Assembly: GCA_041674345.1 (NCBI GenBank)
Contig: JBAYVY010000012.1
Location: 1 to 21,952 of the forward strand
Length of the DNA: 21,952 nucleotides
Direction of reading: 5' to 3'
DNA from: JBAYVY01 sp041674345
GTDB taxonomy: Bacteria; Planctomycetota; Phycisphaerae; Phycisphaerales; Zrk34
In this document: positions 1 to 7,469 of the stretch, one piece after another
Layout: each line of letters starts with the position of its first letter
Numbering within the stretch: the first letter of the stretch is position 1
Made by a program: the position numbers and the translations under genes
Notes under the pieces: model-generated
What the model saw: only the letters and a program-made list of their open reading frames with translations
The model's database searches: none
Told to the model about the DNA's origin: nothing

Positions 1-830
1 CCGATGAACAGGCCGATGGCGGCGAAGATGGCGGTGAGGACGACCAGTCCGCCGGCGTAAGCGTTGAGGTTTTTGGACATGGCGACGACGAGGGCGGCGA
101 CAACGCCGGACATGCCGGTGACGACGACGATGAAGACGAGGATCATGGCGACGATGGCACCTGCGAGCAGTCCGCCGGTCCATCCGCTGCCGACCGGATC
201 GGGTGATTCGGCGGGTGTCATGGCGACGGGGGATTCAGCGCCGGAGCCGGTGTCTGGCGCTTCGGTGAAAGCGCTGGGCGCGGATTCGACGCCGCCGGCG
301 GCATCGAAGATGCCCTCAAAGCCGGAGCCGCCTTCGACCTTGGCGTCGGAGCCGCCGGCCGCGGCCCCTGCGGGATAGATTTCTTCGAGCAGTTCGGCAC
401 CGAGCGAGGTGTCGTCGCTTTCACGGGTCAGATCGAGCAGGCCGGAGCCGGAGCCGACCGATTCGAGCGCCAGGTCGTCATCGTGTCCCATCGCGGTGCT
501 GGAGACGACGGTTTGCGCGGCGGGGTCGGCGACTTCGATTTCGTCGGCGTCGAAGACGCTGACGCCGGTCGCGCCCTTGGTGTCGGCCTTGCTCCTGGGG
601 CTGTGATCGGCTTCGGTTTCGGAGGCCAGGTCGAGCGAGTCGGAATCACCCCCGGAAGCGCCCCCTGCCCCCTTGCCGGCCAGTTTATCGACCTGATCGA
701 CTTTGAACATCACCTTGTCGCGGTCTCGGAACTGTTGCAACTTGCCTTGTTCAGCCAGACGTTTGACCTGATCGGCGCTGACGCCGAGCTTGCCCGCCGC
801 TTCTTCAATGCTGTAAAACATCTTGGCCAT
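1..830 (-). CDS. Excisionase/MerR-type HTH protein with C-terminal membrane helices (partial)
   Basis: The gene is read leftward from ATG at 830 and runs off the window edge, leaving 276 complete codons without a stop. The start is supported by AGGAG eight bases upstream. Residues about 4-52 (FYSIEEAAGKLGVSADQVKR, then a wing ending VDKLA) match the BldC/excisionase winged-helix pattern. A long acidic, Gly/Ser/Ala-rich linker (about 55-205) follows, with repeated short motifs such as SLDLAS, LLDLTRES and LGAELLEEIY. The visible C-terminus holds at least two hydrophobic segments (around LLAGAIVAMILVFIVVV and GGLVVLTAIFAAIGLFIG). This arrangement suggests a membrane-tethered DNA-binding or scaffold protein; the target is unknown. 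A copy of the G-rich repeat (647-677) lies just after the HTH and encodes GAGGASGG. The family assignment rests on the HTH only. Confidence 0.75.
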   Translation of the reverse strand, partial: MAKMFYSIEEAAGKLGVSADQVKRLAEQGKLQQFRDRDKVMFKVDQVDKLAGKGAGGASGGDSDSLDLASETEADHSPRSKADTKGATGVSVFDADEIEVADPAAQTVVSSTAMGHDDDLALESVGSGSGLLDLTRESDDTSLGAELLEEIYPAGAAAGGSDAKVEGGSGFEGIFDAAGGVESAPSAFTEAPDTGSGAESPVAMTPAESPDPVGSGWTGGLLAGAIVAMILVFIVVVTGMSGVVAALVVAMSKNLNAYAGGLVVLTAIFAAIGLFI

Positions 831-867
831 TTGCGCGCTCCTGTTCCGAGAAAAGAACTTTTCCGGT

Positions 868-886
868 GACGTGGGTGTGGCACGTC
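868..886. promoter_or_regulatory. Palindrome GACGTG-N7-CACGTC, possible operator
   Basis: A perfect 6-bp inverted repeat with a 7-base spacer lies between the candidate -10 box and the start of the HTH gene, where a repressor site is expected. A second palindrome, GAAAAG-AA-CTTTTC (850-863, extended by CCG/CGG), lies between it and the ribosome-binding site and could form a hairpin in the leader. The HTH protein itself is one possible binder, but that is inference. Confidence 0.3.
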
Positions 887-896
887 AAACCTGAAC

Positions 897-902
897 ATTA
901 TA
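897..902 (-). promoter_or_regulatory. Candidate -10 box (TATAAT) for the HTH gene
   Basis: Read leftward, a perfect TATAAT lies about 66 bases upstream of the ATG at 830, in the 109-base divergent gap. The best -35 candidate at about 16 bp spacing (GGTTCG) is poor, so the call rests on the -10 match alone. Confidence 0.35.
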
Positions 903-939
903 CGCTAACCGGATTGAGCGAACCTCGCAAGGGAACCCG

Positions 940-1782
940 ATGCCCCCGACCGCCATCCAACCCGGCCTGATCGAACCGCTGGCCCTCCACCCGCTGAAAT
1001 TGCCCGGCGAGCTGGCGGGCTTGCGCCTGCTGCACATCACCGACCTGCATATCCGCAAGCCCAACAAGCGTCTCCAGCGCCTGCTGGACGAACTGGCGTC
1101 CGATTCGTTTGCCGGTTGCGACCTGCTGCTGCTGACCGGGGACATCATGCACGGCGAAGGTCACGAATCGGCGGCGCTGACGTATCTGGCGCGTCTGATC
1201 GACGCGGTTCGACCCCGGCACGGCGCTTACGGATGCTTCGGCAATCACGACGGTGCCGCGTTCCAGCAACAGGCCCGCGATCTGCCGATCACCTGGTTGA
1301 CGGACAGCGCTTGTCGTCTGCGCGATTTGCCGGTGAATCTGCTGGGGCTGCGCTGTTCGCGCACCAACCTCAACGGCGATCTGGTCGCCACGCTGCTGGA
1401 TGAAGCGTTCGACCCGGCCGGTGAATCGTCGCGATTTCGCATTTTGCTGTCGCATCTGCCGACCTGGCTGACCCCCGCGTCGCAGGCGGGCATCGACCTG
1501 CTGTTCGCCGGTCACACCCACGGAGGCCAGTGCCGCCTGCCCGGTCGTCGTACGCTCTACAATTCCTGCAACGACTGGCCGCTGAATCTATCCACCGGCG
1601 TGGTGCAACAGGGCCGGACGCTGGCCGTCATCAGCCGGGGCCTGGGCGAAAGCAACTGGGAAGGGTTGCGGTTTTTGTGCAAGCCGCACGCGCCGCTGGT
1701 CACGCTTGAACCAAGTGACCCCAACCCCACTGAACCACCCGCCGTTCCCCCGCGCCTGCCGACGATGATCGTCCCGTGGTGA
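940..1782 (+). CDS. Metallophosphoesterase, YaeI/YkuE-like
   Basis: The 280-residue protein carries the full calcineurin-like metallophosphoesterase motif set: D35-x-H37 in ITDLHIRKP, GD at 67-68, GNHD at 101-104, H172 in LSHLP and GHTHGGQ at 191-197. These residues bind the two metal ions and make it a probable active phosphodiesterase or phosphatase. The GHTHGGQ form and the size fit the YaeI/YkuE group, whose members act on lipid or nucleotide phosphoesters. Unlike many relatives it has no obvious N-terminal membrane helix, so it may be cytoplasmic. ATG at 940 is preceded by AAGGGA at suitable spacing. The C-terminal 30 residues are Pro-rich and probably disordered. The substrate cannot be told from the sequence. 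Confidence 0.9.
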   Translation: MPPTAIQPGLIEPLALHPLKLPGELAGLRLLHITDLHIRKPNKRLQRLLDELASDSFAGCDLLLLTGDIMHGEGHESAALTYLARLIDAVRPRHGAYGCFGNHDGAAFQQQARDLPITWLTDSACRLRDLPVNLLGLRCSRTNLNGDLVATLLDEAFDPAGESSRFRILLSHLPTWLTPASQAGIDLLFAGHTHGGQCRLPGRRTLYNSCNDWPLNLSTGVVQQGRTLAVISRGLGESNWEGLRFLCKPHAPLVTLEPSDPNPTEPPAVPPRLPTMIVPW

Positions 1783-1925
1783 GGGCGCTGCATTCGTGTT
1801 TCGGCCTTTGGCGCAATGTCAGCATGGTCCCGGCGGGAAAAACCAGTTACCATATGGCACGATCCGACTTGTAAGAAGCGGGAAAATTGCGGTGTCCGGG
1901 CCGCGAATACCGATTGAGAAAGAAC

Positions 1926-3098
1926 ATGCTGGAATCTTTGCACATCAAAAACTTTCGCTCCTGCGAGGACGTCCAGATTCAAATGGGTGAGCCGGTGGTT
2001 GCCCTTGTCGGCAAAAACGGTGTCGGGAAAACCAACCTGTTGCACGCGCTCCAGTTGGTCGCGGATTTGTGCGCCGGCGATCCCGAATCAATGTTCGGGT
2101 TTGTCCCACGAGATCGTTCATCTCCGACCGAATTCAGTCTGATCTTTTCGCTTGATGGAGTGAAGTATGAGTACGCGGCCAGGCGTACCAGTCCGCCTGC
2201 GACGAAGGATTTGTTCGAGGAAGTTTTGACGCGGGACGGACAGCTTCTGTTTGAGCGAAACGGCGAATCTCTCAATGCAGGAATGCTACTTCCACCCGGT
2301 GGGCTTCAAATCGGACTTCGGGCCGCGAGTCTTCCAAGTCTGTTGCAAATACTTCCGCAGACCGGGCGTGCGACTGCCGCCCTGCGCCCTGTGTCGGAAT
2401 ACCTCCGGGCAATTCGCTATTACCCGTTGCTTCAGGGATTCCAGGAACATGTATCTGAGCGTTCCCCTGTTATCGAATCGCAATTGTATGAGACATGGAA
2501 GGCACAACTCACGCAGGGCATACCCCCTCGATCCGTACAATTGCGACTGCTCCACATGTGGCTTGAGGACAAGCCAAGATTTGGGGAACTTACCGCCCTG
2601 CTTGGTGAGGACGGGCTTGGACTGATAGCGGAGATGCGGATCGAAGAAATTGCGCTTCGACGCCCTGATAAGGATGAAAATGCTTCGGGACAGGCATACT
2701 CCATCTCGTTTATGCCCGGTACCGGCTTGGCGGGTGCAGGACGATGGTTCAGGTCCAGCGGACTTTCCGCCGGTACCTGGCGGATACTGCAACTGCTTAC
2801 CTATTTGGTGTTTGACCGGACATCGTGCATGCTTCTGGAACAGCCGGAAGACTGCATCCATCCGGGTCTGCTGGCGAAAGTGATCGACATTCTGCGAACA
2901 TATGCGGGACGAACGCAACTCATCTGCACCACACACTCGCCGCGCGTGATGAATCTGGTCGGCGGGAAGGGCATCCGATTCGTCACGGCGAACGATGGGC
3001 AGACTCGGGTGAAGTCCCTCACCCCCGCTCAACTTGCCGCGGCCGCCACCTATCTTGCCGATGAAGGAACGCTTTCCGAATTTCTTGACACACTTTGA
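1926..3098 (+). CDS. AAA_21/OLD-like ATPase, probable partner of the TOPRIM-like gene
   Basis: The 390-residue protein starts with MLESLHIKNFRSCEDV, typical of SMC/RecF/OLD-like ATPases. Walker A is GKNGVGKT (29-36), an ABC-signature-like LSAGT lies at 280-284, Walker B with its acidic residue is MLLEQPED (302-309), followed by IHP, and the switch histidine is in CTTHSP (334-339). The first acidic pair reads E-Q rather than the more common E-E/D-E. Its size and short middle region fit AAA_21/AAA_15 defence-type ATPases. ATG at 1926 was preferred because family members start at this motif; an in-frame TTG at 1887 would add 13 residues without homology. It is followed after 10 bases by the TOPRIM-like gene, so the two are probably co-expressed. 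Base composition is less GC-rich than the flanking genes, which suggests acquisition by transfer. Confidence 0.85.
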   Translation: MLESLHIKNFRSCEDVQIQMGEPVVALVGKNGVGKTNLLHALQLVADLCAGDPESMFGFVPRDRSSPTEFSLIFSLDGVKYEYAARRTSPPATKDLFEEVLTRDGQLLFERNGESLNAGMLLPPGGLQIGLRAASLPSLLQILPQTGRATAALRPVSEYLRAIRYYPLLQGFQEHVSERSPVIESQLYETWKAQLTQGIPPRSVQLRLLHMWLEDKPRFGELTALLGEDGLGLIAEMRIEEIALRRPDKDENASGQAYSISFMPGTGLAGAGRWFRSSGLSAGTWRILQLLTYLVFDRTSCMLLEQPEDCIHPGLLAKVIDILRTYAGRTQLICTTHSPRVMNLVGGKGIRFVTANDGQTRVKSLTPAQLAAAATYLADEGTLSEFLDTL

Positions 3099-3108
3099 GG
3101 GATGCCGG

Positions 3109-3672
3109 ATGTACGCCATTCTTGCGGAGGACGATTCCGACGCCGAGGTGCTGACCGCGATTGTCAGGCGTCACTTCCAAAACGATCGCCTGACGATCAA
3201 GAAGAAGGGCTACGATGGTTGCGGCGGTTTGTGTGCCAAAGGGGCGCGCGACATCAAAACATGGGCTGCCGCGGGAATCCATCGGTTCATTGTCTGCCAC
3301 GATGCCGACGCTCATCCTCCGGCTGAAATACGGCGGAAAGTATTTGACAAGGTTGTCAATCGCTCCGGCCAGAAAGATTGTTGCTGCATCACCGTGCCGG
3401 TGGAAGAAATAGAAGCATGGTTGATCGCGGATGAAACCGCCATTAATCACGTCATCCCGTCGTTCAAATTCGCGGGACACCGCCAACCAGAGACGATCCC
3501 AAATCCCAAAGAATGGCTTGTTGCCGAGTCCATAGCCCGCAACGGCAAGCCGCGGTATTCCCCCAAAACATTCAACGAAAAAGTCGCAACGCATCTTCGT
3601 CTGGATGTGGTGGCAAAGAAGTGCCCTTCTTTTCAGACATTCATTGAATGCCTCAATCAATGGGCGGCGTAA
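3109..3672 (+). CDS. TOPRIM-like nuclease-type protein (DUF4276/DUF4435-like)
   Basis: The 187-residue protein starts at ATG 3109 with GAGG eight bases upstream, overlapping the end of the ATPase gene. It shows an acidic cluster AEDDSD (6-11), the DxD motif in VCHDADAH (D65, D67) and a third conserved block VEEIEAWLIAD (98-108). This E / DxD / E-x-W-L-x-x-D pattern is that of small TOPRIM-like proteins paired with OLD-like or AAA_21 ATPases, such as the DUF4276, DUF4435 and RloB groups. By analogy with Gabija, PARIS and OLD it may be a metal-dependent nuclease controlled by the ATPase. It is Cys-rich (C38, C42, C63, C91-C93, C172, C181). The exact family is uncertain because I compared motifs from memory only. 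Confidence 0.7.
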   Translation: MYAILAEDDSDAEVLTAIVRRHFQNDRLTIKKKGYDGCGGLCAKGARDIKTWAAAGIHRFIVCHDADAHPPAEIRRKVFDKVVNRSGQKDCCCITVPVEEIEAWLIADETAINHVIPSFKFAGHRQPETIPNPKEWLVAESIARNGKPRYSPKTFNEKVATHLRLDVVAKKCPSFQTFIECLNQWAA

Positions 3673-4848
3673 TCACGGCCCATCCCCGCCCTTGCCCTGC
3701 TCCGTCTTCTCCTCACCGAACGGGCCGGTCGCCAGCGTCAGTTCCATTTCCTTCGCCGGTTCCTCGCCGCGGCGCATCGTCAGCTTCACCTTGTCGCCCG
3801 CCATGTACCGACTCAGCACGCGCATCAAATCATTCGGCGAGTTCACCGCTTTTCCCTCCACCGTCATGATGCGATCGTCCGTCGCCATGCCCGCCGTCGC
3901 CGCCGGGCTGTCGGGTACCACCTGTTGCAATTTCACGCCGCCGTCCTCGCTGATCCGAGGCGAAGGCACCACGCCCATCAACCCGCGTTTCAACGTCTCG
4001 CCTTTTTTCATCCGATCCATGATGTGTTCGATTTCCGTCAGCGTCACCGCGAAGCCGATCCCCGAGTCATACCACGCGCTGCCCGCCCCCGCCTGTTGCG
4101 TCCGCGGGTTCAGCGGCGTACACAAACCGATCACCCGTCCCTCGATATCCACCAGCGGCCCGCCGTAGTTCGCCGGGCTGATGTTCGCGTCCGTCTGCAC
4201 CGCGCGCCCGCCGATGCGATGCAGCGCGCTGATGATGCCCGCCGTCATCGCCGGTTCCTCCGCGCCGTATCCCACACCCACCGCGATCGCCCATTGCCCG
4301 ATTCGCAAATCACCCGTCGCCGCCGGTTCCGCCACAGGTAAATCGCTTACCCCGTCGATCTTCAACAAACACACCTGCCGCGTTTCATCCCGCCCCAGCA
4401 GTTCCGCCACTTTCCGCCGGCCGTCCGCCAGCGTCACCGTGATGATCCGCGGCTTGCGGATGAAGTTGAACGTGCTGGTCAGCACATACCCGTCCGCGCT
4501 GACGATCAACCCCGTGGTCGGCCCCTCGCCGGGGTTCGACAACGCATTGATCGCGTTGGTTTTTTCCCGCTCCTTGTCCTGCCCGCCGGCCAATCCGATC
4601 CCGCCCACCGTCTCAATCGTCACCACGGCGGGCATCACCCGCGCCGCCGCCGCCCGAAACGCCGCCGACGTTTCACGCATCGCGTCATCCGCGTGGGCGA
4701 AAGAACTCACCACGGAGAACACGGAGAACACGGAGATAAAAATCCATGAAATTAAAAAGCTGGAACGTCTGTTGGAGTAGCGACCACATGCGATCATTCT
4801 TTGATCCTCCGTGTTCTCCGTGAACTCCGTGGTGAATCTCCTCTTCAT
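3673..4848 (-). CDS. Catalytically dead HtrA-like (S1C) protein with PDZ domain
   Basis: This is a degP/degS-like fold: trypsin-like domain about residues 60-275 and PDZ domain about 290-375 (GVKLQQVVPDSPAATAGM, then MTVEGKAVNSPNDLM). All three catalytic positions are lost. The usual TNxHVV reads TSTFNF, DLALLKI reads QVCLLKI, and GNSGGPL reads ANYGGPL (Tyr228). It is therefore likely a scaffold or peptide-binding pseudoprotease. ATG at 4848 overlaps the stop of the upstream gene in ATGA and has GGAGG, so it looks like the original start. A family A repeat follows directly, and an alternative ATG at 4797 has GGAGG supplied by that repeat. From either start the hydrophobic core of the signal peptide, FISVFSVFSVVSSFAHA, is encoded by the repeat arm. 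The gene is last in the operon, and its stop abuts that of the TOPRIM-like gene. Confidence 0.9.
   Translation of the reverse strand: MKRRFTTEFTENTEDQRMIACGRYSNRRSSFLISWIFISVFSVFSVVSSFAHADDAMRETSAAFRAAAARVMPAVVTIETVGGIGLAGGQDKEREKTNAINALSNPGEGPTTGLIVSADGYVLTSTFNFIRKPRIITVTLADGRRKVAELLGRDETRQVCLLKIDGVSDLPVAEPAATGDLRIGQWAIAVGVGYGAEEPAMTAGIISALHRIGGRAVQTDANISPANYGGPLVDIEGRVIGLCTPLNPRTQQAGAGSAWYDSGIGFAVTLTEIEHIMDRMKKGETLKRGLMGVVPSPRISEDGGVKLQQVVPDSPAATAGMATDDRIMTVEGKAVNSPNDLMRVLSRYMAGDKVKLTMRRGEEPAKEMELTLATGPFGEEKTEQGKGGDGP
4707..4837. repeat. Family A inverted tandem repeat, copy A1 (CACGGAGAA unit)
   Basis: The left arm (4707-4738) is tandem CACGGAGAA and the right arm (4804-4837) is its inverted counterpart CTCCGTGTT...CTCCGTGGTGAA. 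The core contains ATCCATGAAATT, shared in part with copies A2 and A3. The element lies in frame inside the 5' end of the dead-protease gene. Its left arm, read leftward, gives the SVFSVFSVV part of the signal peptide; its right arm gives TTEFTENTE and a GGAGG eight bases before ATG 4797. Confidence 0.9.
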
Positions 4849-7463
4849 CGTTTTTCCTCCGTCGTCACCGTCACCTCCATCACTTCCTTCCCGCGTTTGA
4901 TCGTCAGCACGATCTTCCGTCCCGCCGTCAGTTTCGCCGCCTGTTCTTCATATTCCGCCACGTTTCGCACCCACTGTCCGTCCATCGCCAGCACCAGGTC
5001 GTCCTTGCGCAGTCCCGCCTTGGCCGCGGGCGAACCGGGTGTCACCGCGTCGATGTACGCCGGTCCGCGCCGACCGGCCAGCGTGAATATGCGTATGCCC
5101 AGTTCGCCCCCCGCCCCCGGAAGTTTTTCCGTCGCGTTCTCGTTCGTCGGCGTTGGTGTCTGTGTCCGCGTCTGTGTCCGGTCATGCACGAATGCCGCCA
5201 GCCGATCCGCCGGTATCGCGTAGTTCAGCCAGGTGTTCGTCGCCCCCGCCGTCAGCGTCTTGCCGATCATGCCGACGAGGTTGCCGTCCAGGTCGATCAC
5301 CGCTCCGCCGGGCGCGCCGGGGTTGGCTGTGATCGCATCAATCAGCAGCACGTCTCCCGCCACGTCGAAACTCTGCGCCCGCTTCTTCGTGTCCAGCGTG
5401 GCGCGCAACGACACCACCCCCATCGTCACGCCCAGCGGTTCCGCCCCCTCCGCCACCTTGAACGCATTGTTGATCGCCAGCACCCAGTCGCCGGGAAGGG
5501 GGGAAGATAGGGACTGAGGGACCAAGGGACTAAGGGACGAAGTGGGGGAAGAAAGGGACGGAGGGACTAAGGGACGAAGGGACGAAGTGGGGATCGGCTC
5601 CGCCTCTTTCCCTTCGTCCCTATTCTCTTTCCCTTCGTCCCTTCGTCCCTTCGTCCCTTCGTCCCTATTCTCTTTCCCTTCGTCCCTTCGTCCCTCCGTC
5701 CCTTCGTCCCTTCCTATCTCCCACCACGTCTCCGTCGCCGCTTCGATCTTCAACAACGCCAACTGCGATGTCGCGTCCCGCCTCACCACGTTCGCCGCGT
5801 GGCCGCTTCCGTCCGCCAGCACCACCCGGATCCGTTCCCCGTCCAGGTACACCCCCTGGGCCGTCAAAATCAAACCGTTCGGCGAAACGATCAGCCCCGT
5901 CGCATACCCGTGCTCCCGCCCGATCCCCGCTCCGAAAATCTTCACGCACTTCCGCTGCGCCTCGTCAATCACCGATGACAACCGATCCGCCGGGGCGGAG
6001 GACCGCCCGGCTCGCTCACCATCCTCGCCCCCGGTAATGATCCGCGGCCCGCGCAGATCATCGCTCAACACCACGAACTTCTCCGCCCCGTCCTCCGTGA
6101 TCCGCATCGACAATCCCACGCCCCCGGAACCACCCCCATCCACCGGCACGCTCCCCAGCAACAACGCATCACTGATCTTCGCGTCCTTCCATGCCGCGCA
6201 TCGACCGGCCAGCATCTTCGCCAGTTCACGATTCAACGTCATGTCGCTGATCGCGCCCGGCAGGTTCGCCGGTATCTCAAAATCAACCGGTATCAACTCT
6301 CCCTGCCGCGGCGGGCCGTCCATCGGTAAACGCATCCGAACCCGCGGCTGCTCGCCCTGTCCGATCGGCAACGGGTTCAACGGTGTCACCGCTCTGAATC
6401 GCTCCCCGTCATGTTCCCACACCACCTCCACCGGCCAGCCCGCCGGCAACGTCGTCAACTCCCGCGTCAACTGATTCGCACGTTCCACCTCATGCCCGTT
6501 GAATCGCACCAGCCGATCCCCCAATCGCAAACCCATCGGCACCAGCACGCATCGGTCCAGGTCGATCGCCGTCGCGATCACCCGCCCCCCGCGCTCCTCG
6601 AACGTCGCGTCCAGCGTCGCGTGCTGCGCCACTTTCGTCGCCAGCAACTCCCCCAGAAAATAGCGAATCTGATTCACGCTGATCGCATATCCCAATCCCA
6701 CGTTCACCCGCCCCCGCTCCTCGAAACTCCCGCGCCCGTTGATCCCGATCACCCGCCCCTGCCGATCAAACAGCGGCCCCCCCGAGTTTCCGGGGTTGAT
6801 CGAACTATCGACCTGTATGCAGTCCCCGTACACCAGCAAATTGCCGGGCGTTCCCTCCTGATACCGATGCACACCGCTCACAATCCCCGCGCTCACCGAA
6901 GGCGTCTGATCCTCCGCCAGCGCGAACGGATTGCCCATCGCCGTCACCGCGTCCCCCACACGCACCGCGTCGCTGTCCCCCAGTTCCGCGAACGGAAAAT
7001 CGTCCCGCCCGGTCAACTGAATCAACGCCACGTCGCCCCCCACGTCCACCCCCACCAACCGCCAGCGATACATCCGCTCATCGGCCAGCCCCGCCCATCC
7101 GGTTTGCCCCGCCTCCTTCACCACGTGGAAGTTCGTCAGCGCCAGCCCCGACGGGTCGATCAACACCCCGCTGCCCCCGCCGGCCGACGGGTCTTCCCCG
7201 TAAACGCACACCACCGTGCCGTAAACCCGCTGTATCGCCCCGACCCGCGCCGACTCCGCCTGTTTCACCGCGTCCATGTCCGCCGCGAAAGTGGTGACGC
7301 TGAAAAAAACAACCGCAGAGGCGCAGAGGCACAGAGGGGAAAAGCAGAACAGCAGAACAGCAGAACAGCAGAACATGTTGTCGGGGGTCTGATGTTCTGT
7401 TGTTTTGCTTTTCTGCTTTTCTGTTTTCATGCTCTGCGTCTCCGCGCCTCTGCGGTTCATCAT
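4845..7463 (-). CDS. HtrA-like double-domain serine protease with PDZ domains
   Basis: The 872-residue exported protein has two trypsin-like S1C units. Domain 1 (about 70-275) keeps the triad: H113 in TNFHVV, D144 in GGDVALIQL and S227 in GNSGGPL. A divergent PDZ-like segment (about 285-360) follows. Domain 2 (about 500-760) is dead: the His site reads LTAQGVY (Gly537), the Asp site SQLALLKI (Gln567) and the Ser site GAPGGAV (Pro718). A C-terminal PDZ domain spans about 785-865. Residues 585-656 are an insertion encoded by the family D repeat. A TQTRTQTPTPT linker (about 763-773) comes from a 12-bp duplication at 5158-5181. The N-terminus up to about residue 52 is encoded by a family B repeat, including the signal-peptide core; cleavage is likely after TTFAA. 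Alternative starts are ATG 7460 and ATG 7430. The gene begins 6 bases after the NPCBM gene stop. Confidence 0.9.
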   Translation of the reverse strand: MMNRRGAETQSMKTEKQKSKTTEHQTPDNMFCCSAVLLFCFSPLCLCASAVVFFSVTTFAADMDAVKQAESARVGAIQRVYGTVVCVYGEDPSAGGGSGVLIDPSGLALTNFHVVKEAGQTGWAGLADERMYRWRLVGVDVGGDVALIQLTGRDDFPFAELGDSDAVRVGDAVTAMGNPFALAEDQTPSVSAGIVSGVHRYQEGTPGNLLVYGDCIQVDSSINPGNSGGPLFDRQGRVIGINGRGSFEERGRVNVGLGYAISVNQIRYFLGELLATKVAQHATLDATFEERGGRVIATAIDLDRCVLVPMGLRLGDRLVRFNGHEVERANQLTRELTTLPAGWPVEVVWEHDGERFRAVTPLNPLPIGQGEQPRVRMRLPMDGPPRQGELIPVDFEIPANLPGAISDMTLNRELAKMLAGRCAAWKDAKISDALLLGSVPVDGGGSGGVGLSMRITEDGAEKFVVLSDDLRGPRIITGGEDGERAGRSSAPADRLSSVIDEAQRKCVKIFGAGIGREHGYATGLIVSPNGLILTAQGVYLDGERIRVVLADGSGHAANVVRRDATSQLALLKIEAATETWWEIGRDEGTEGRRDEGKENRDEGTKGRRDEGKENRDEGKEAEPIPTSSLRPLVPPSLSSPTSSLSPLVPQSLSSPLPGDWVLAINNAFKVAEGAEPLGVTMGVVSLRATLDTKKRAQSFDVAGDVLLIDAITANPGAPGGAVIDLDGNLVGMIGKTLTAGATNTWLNYAIPADRLAAFVHDRTQTRTQTPTPTNENATEKLPGAGGELGIRIFTLAGRRGPAYIDAVTPGSPAAKAGLRKDDLVLAMDGQWVRNVAEYEEQAAKLTAGRKIVLTIKRGKEVMEVTVTTEEKR
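5494..5722. repeat. Family D inverted tandem repeat (8-bp unit GGGACGAA) inside a CDS
   Basis: The left part is tandem GGGACYAA/GGGACGAA and the right part is the inverted TTCGTCCC repeated many times, with an inner duplicated block containing CTATTCTCTTTCCC. The block interrupts the second, dead protease domain between WWEIG and LPGDWVLAI without breaking the frame. It encodes a charged half (RDEGTKGRRDEGKENRDEG) followed by a Pro/Ser/Leu half (SSLRPLVPPSLSSP). Confidence 0.9.
7311..7458. repeat. Family B inverted repeat, copy B1 (CGCAGAGG arms)
   Basis: The outer arms are CGCAGAGGCGCAGAGG and its inverse. The inner left part holds four tandem AGCAGAAC units (7343-7374). The inner right part is TTTTGCTTTTCTGCTTTTCT followed by GTTTTCATGCTCTG, almost identical to the same block in copy B2. 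Read leftward it starts at ATG 7430 (MKTEKQKSKT) and continues through MFCCSAVLLFCF and SPLCLCASAVV, forming most of the protease signal peptide. Confidence 0.9.
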
Positions 7464-7469
7464 CGCATT

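Noticed and set aside
1887..1925. Upstream TTG start for the AAA ATPase
   Set aside because: The extra 13 residues look random and family members start at the MLESLHIKNF motif; ATG 1926 is the simpler start.
4707..4837. Inverted repeats A, B and C as intrinsic terminators
   Set aside because: They lie inside one operon, several are within coding sequence, and the stems are not followed by a T-run in the direction of transcription.
5494..5722. Tandem units resembling a CRISPR array
   Set aside because: The units are only 8 bp, directly adjacent and inverted halfway, with no spacers. The same holds for families A, B and C.
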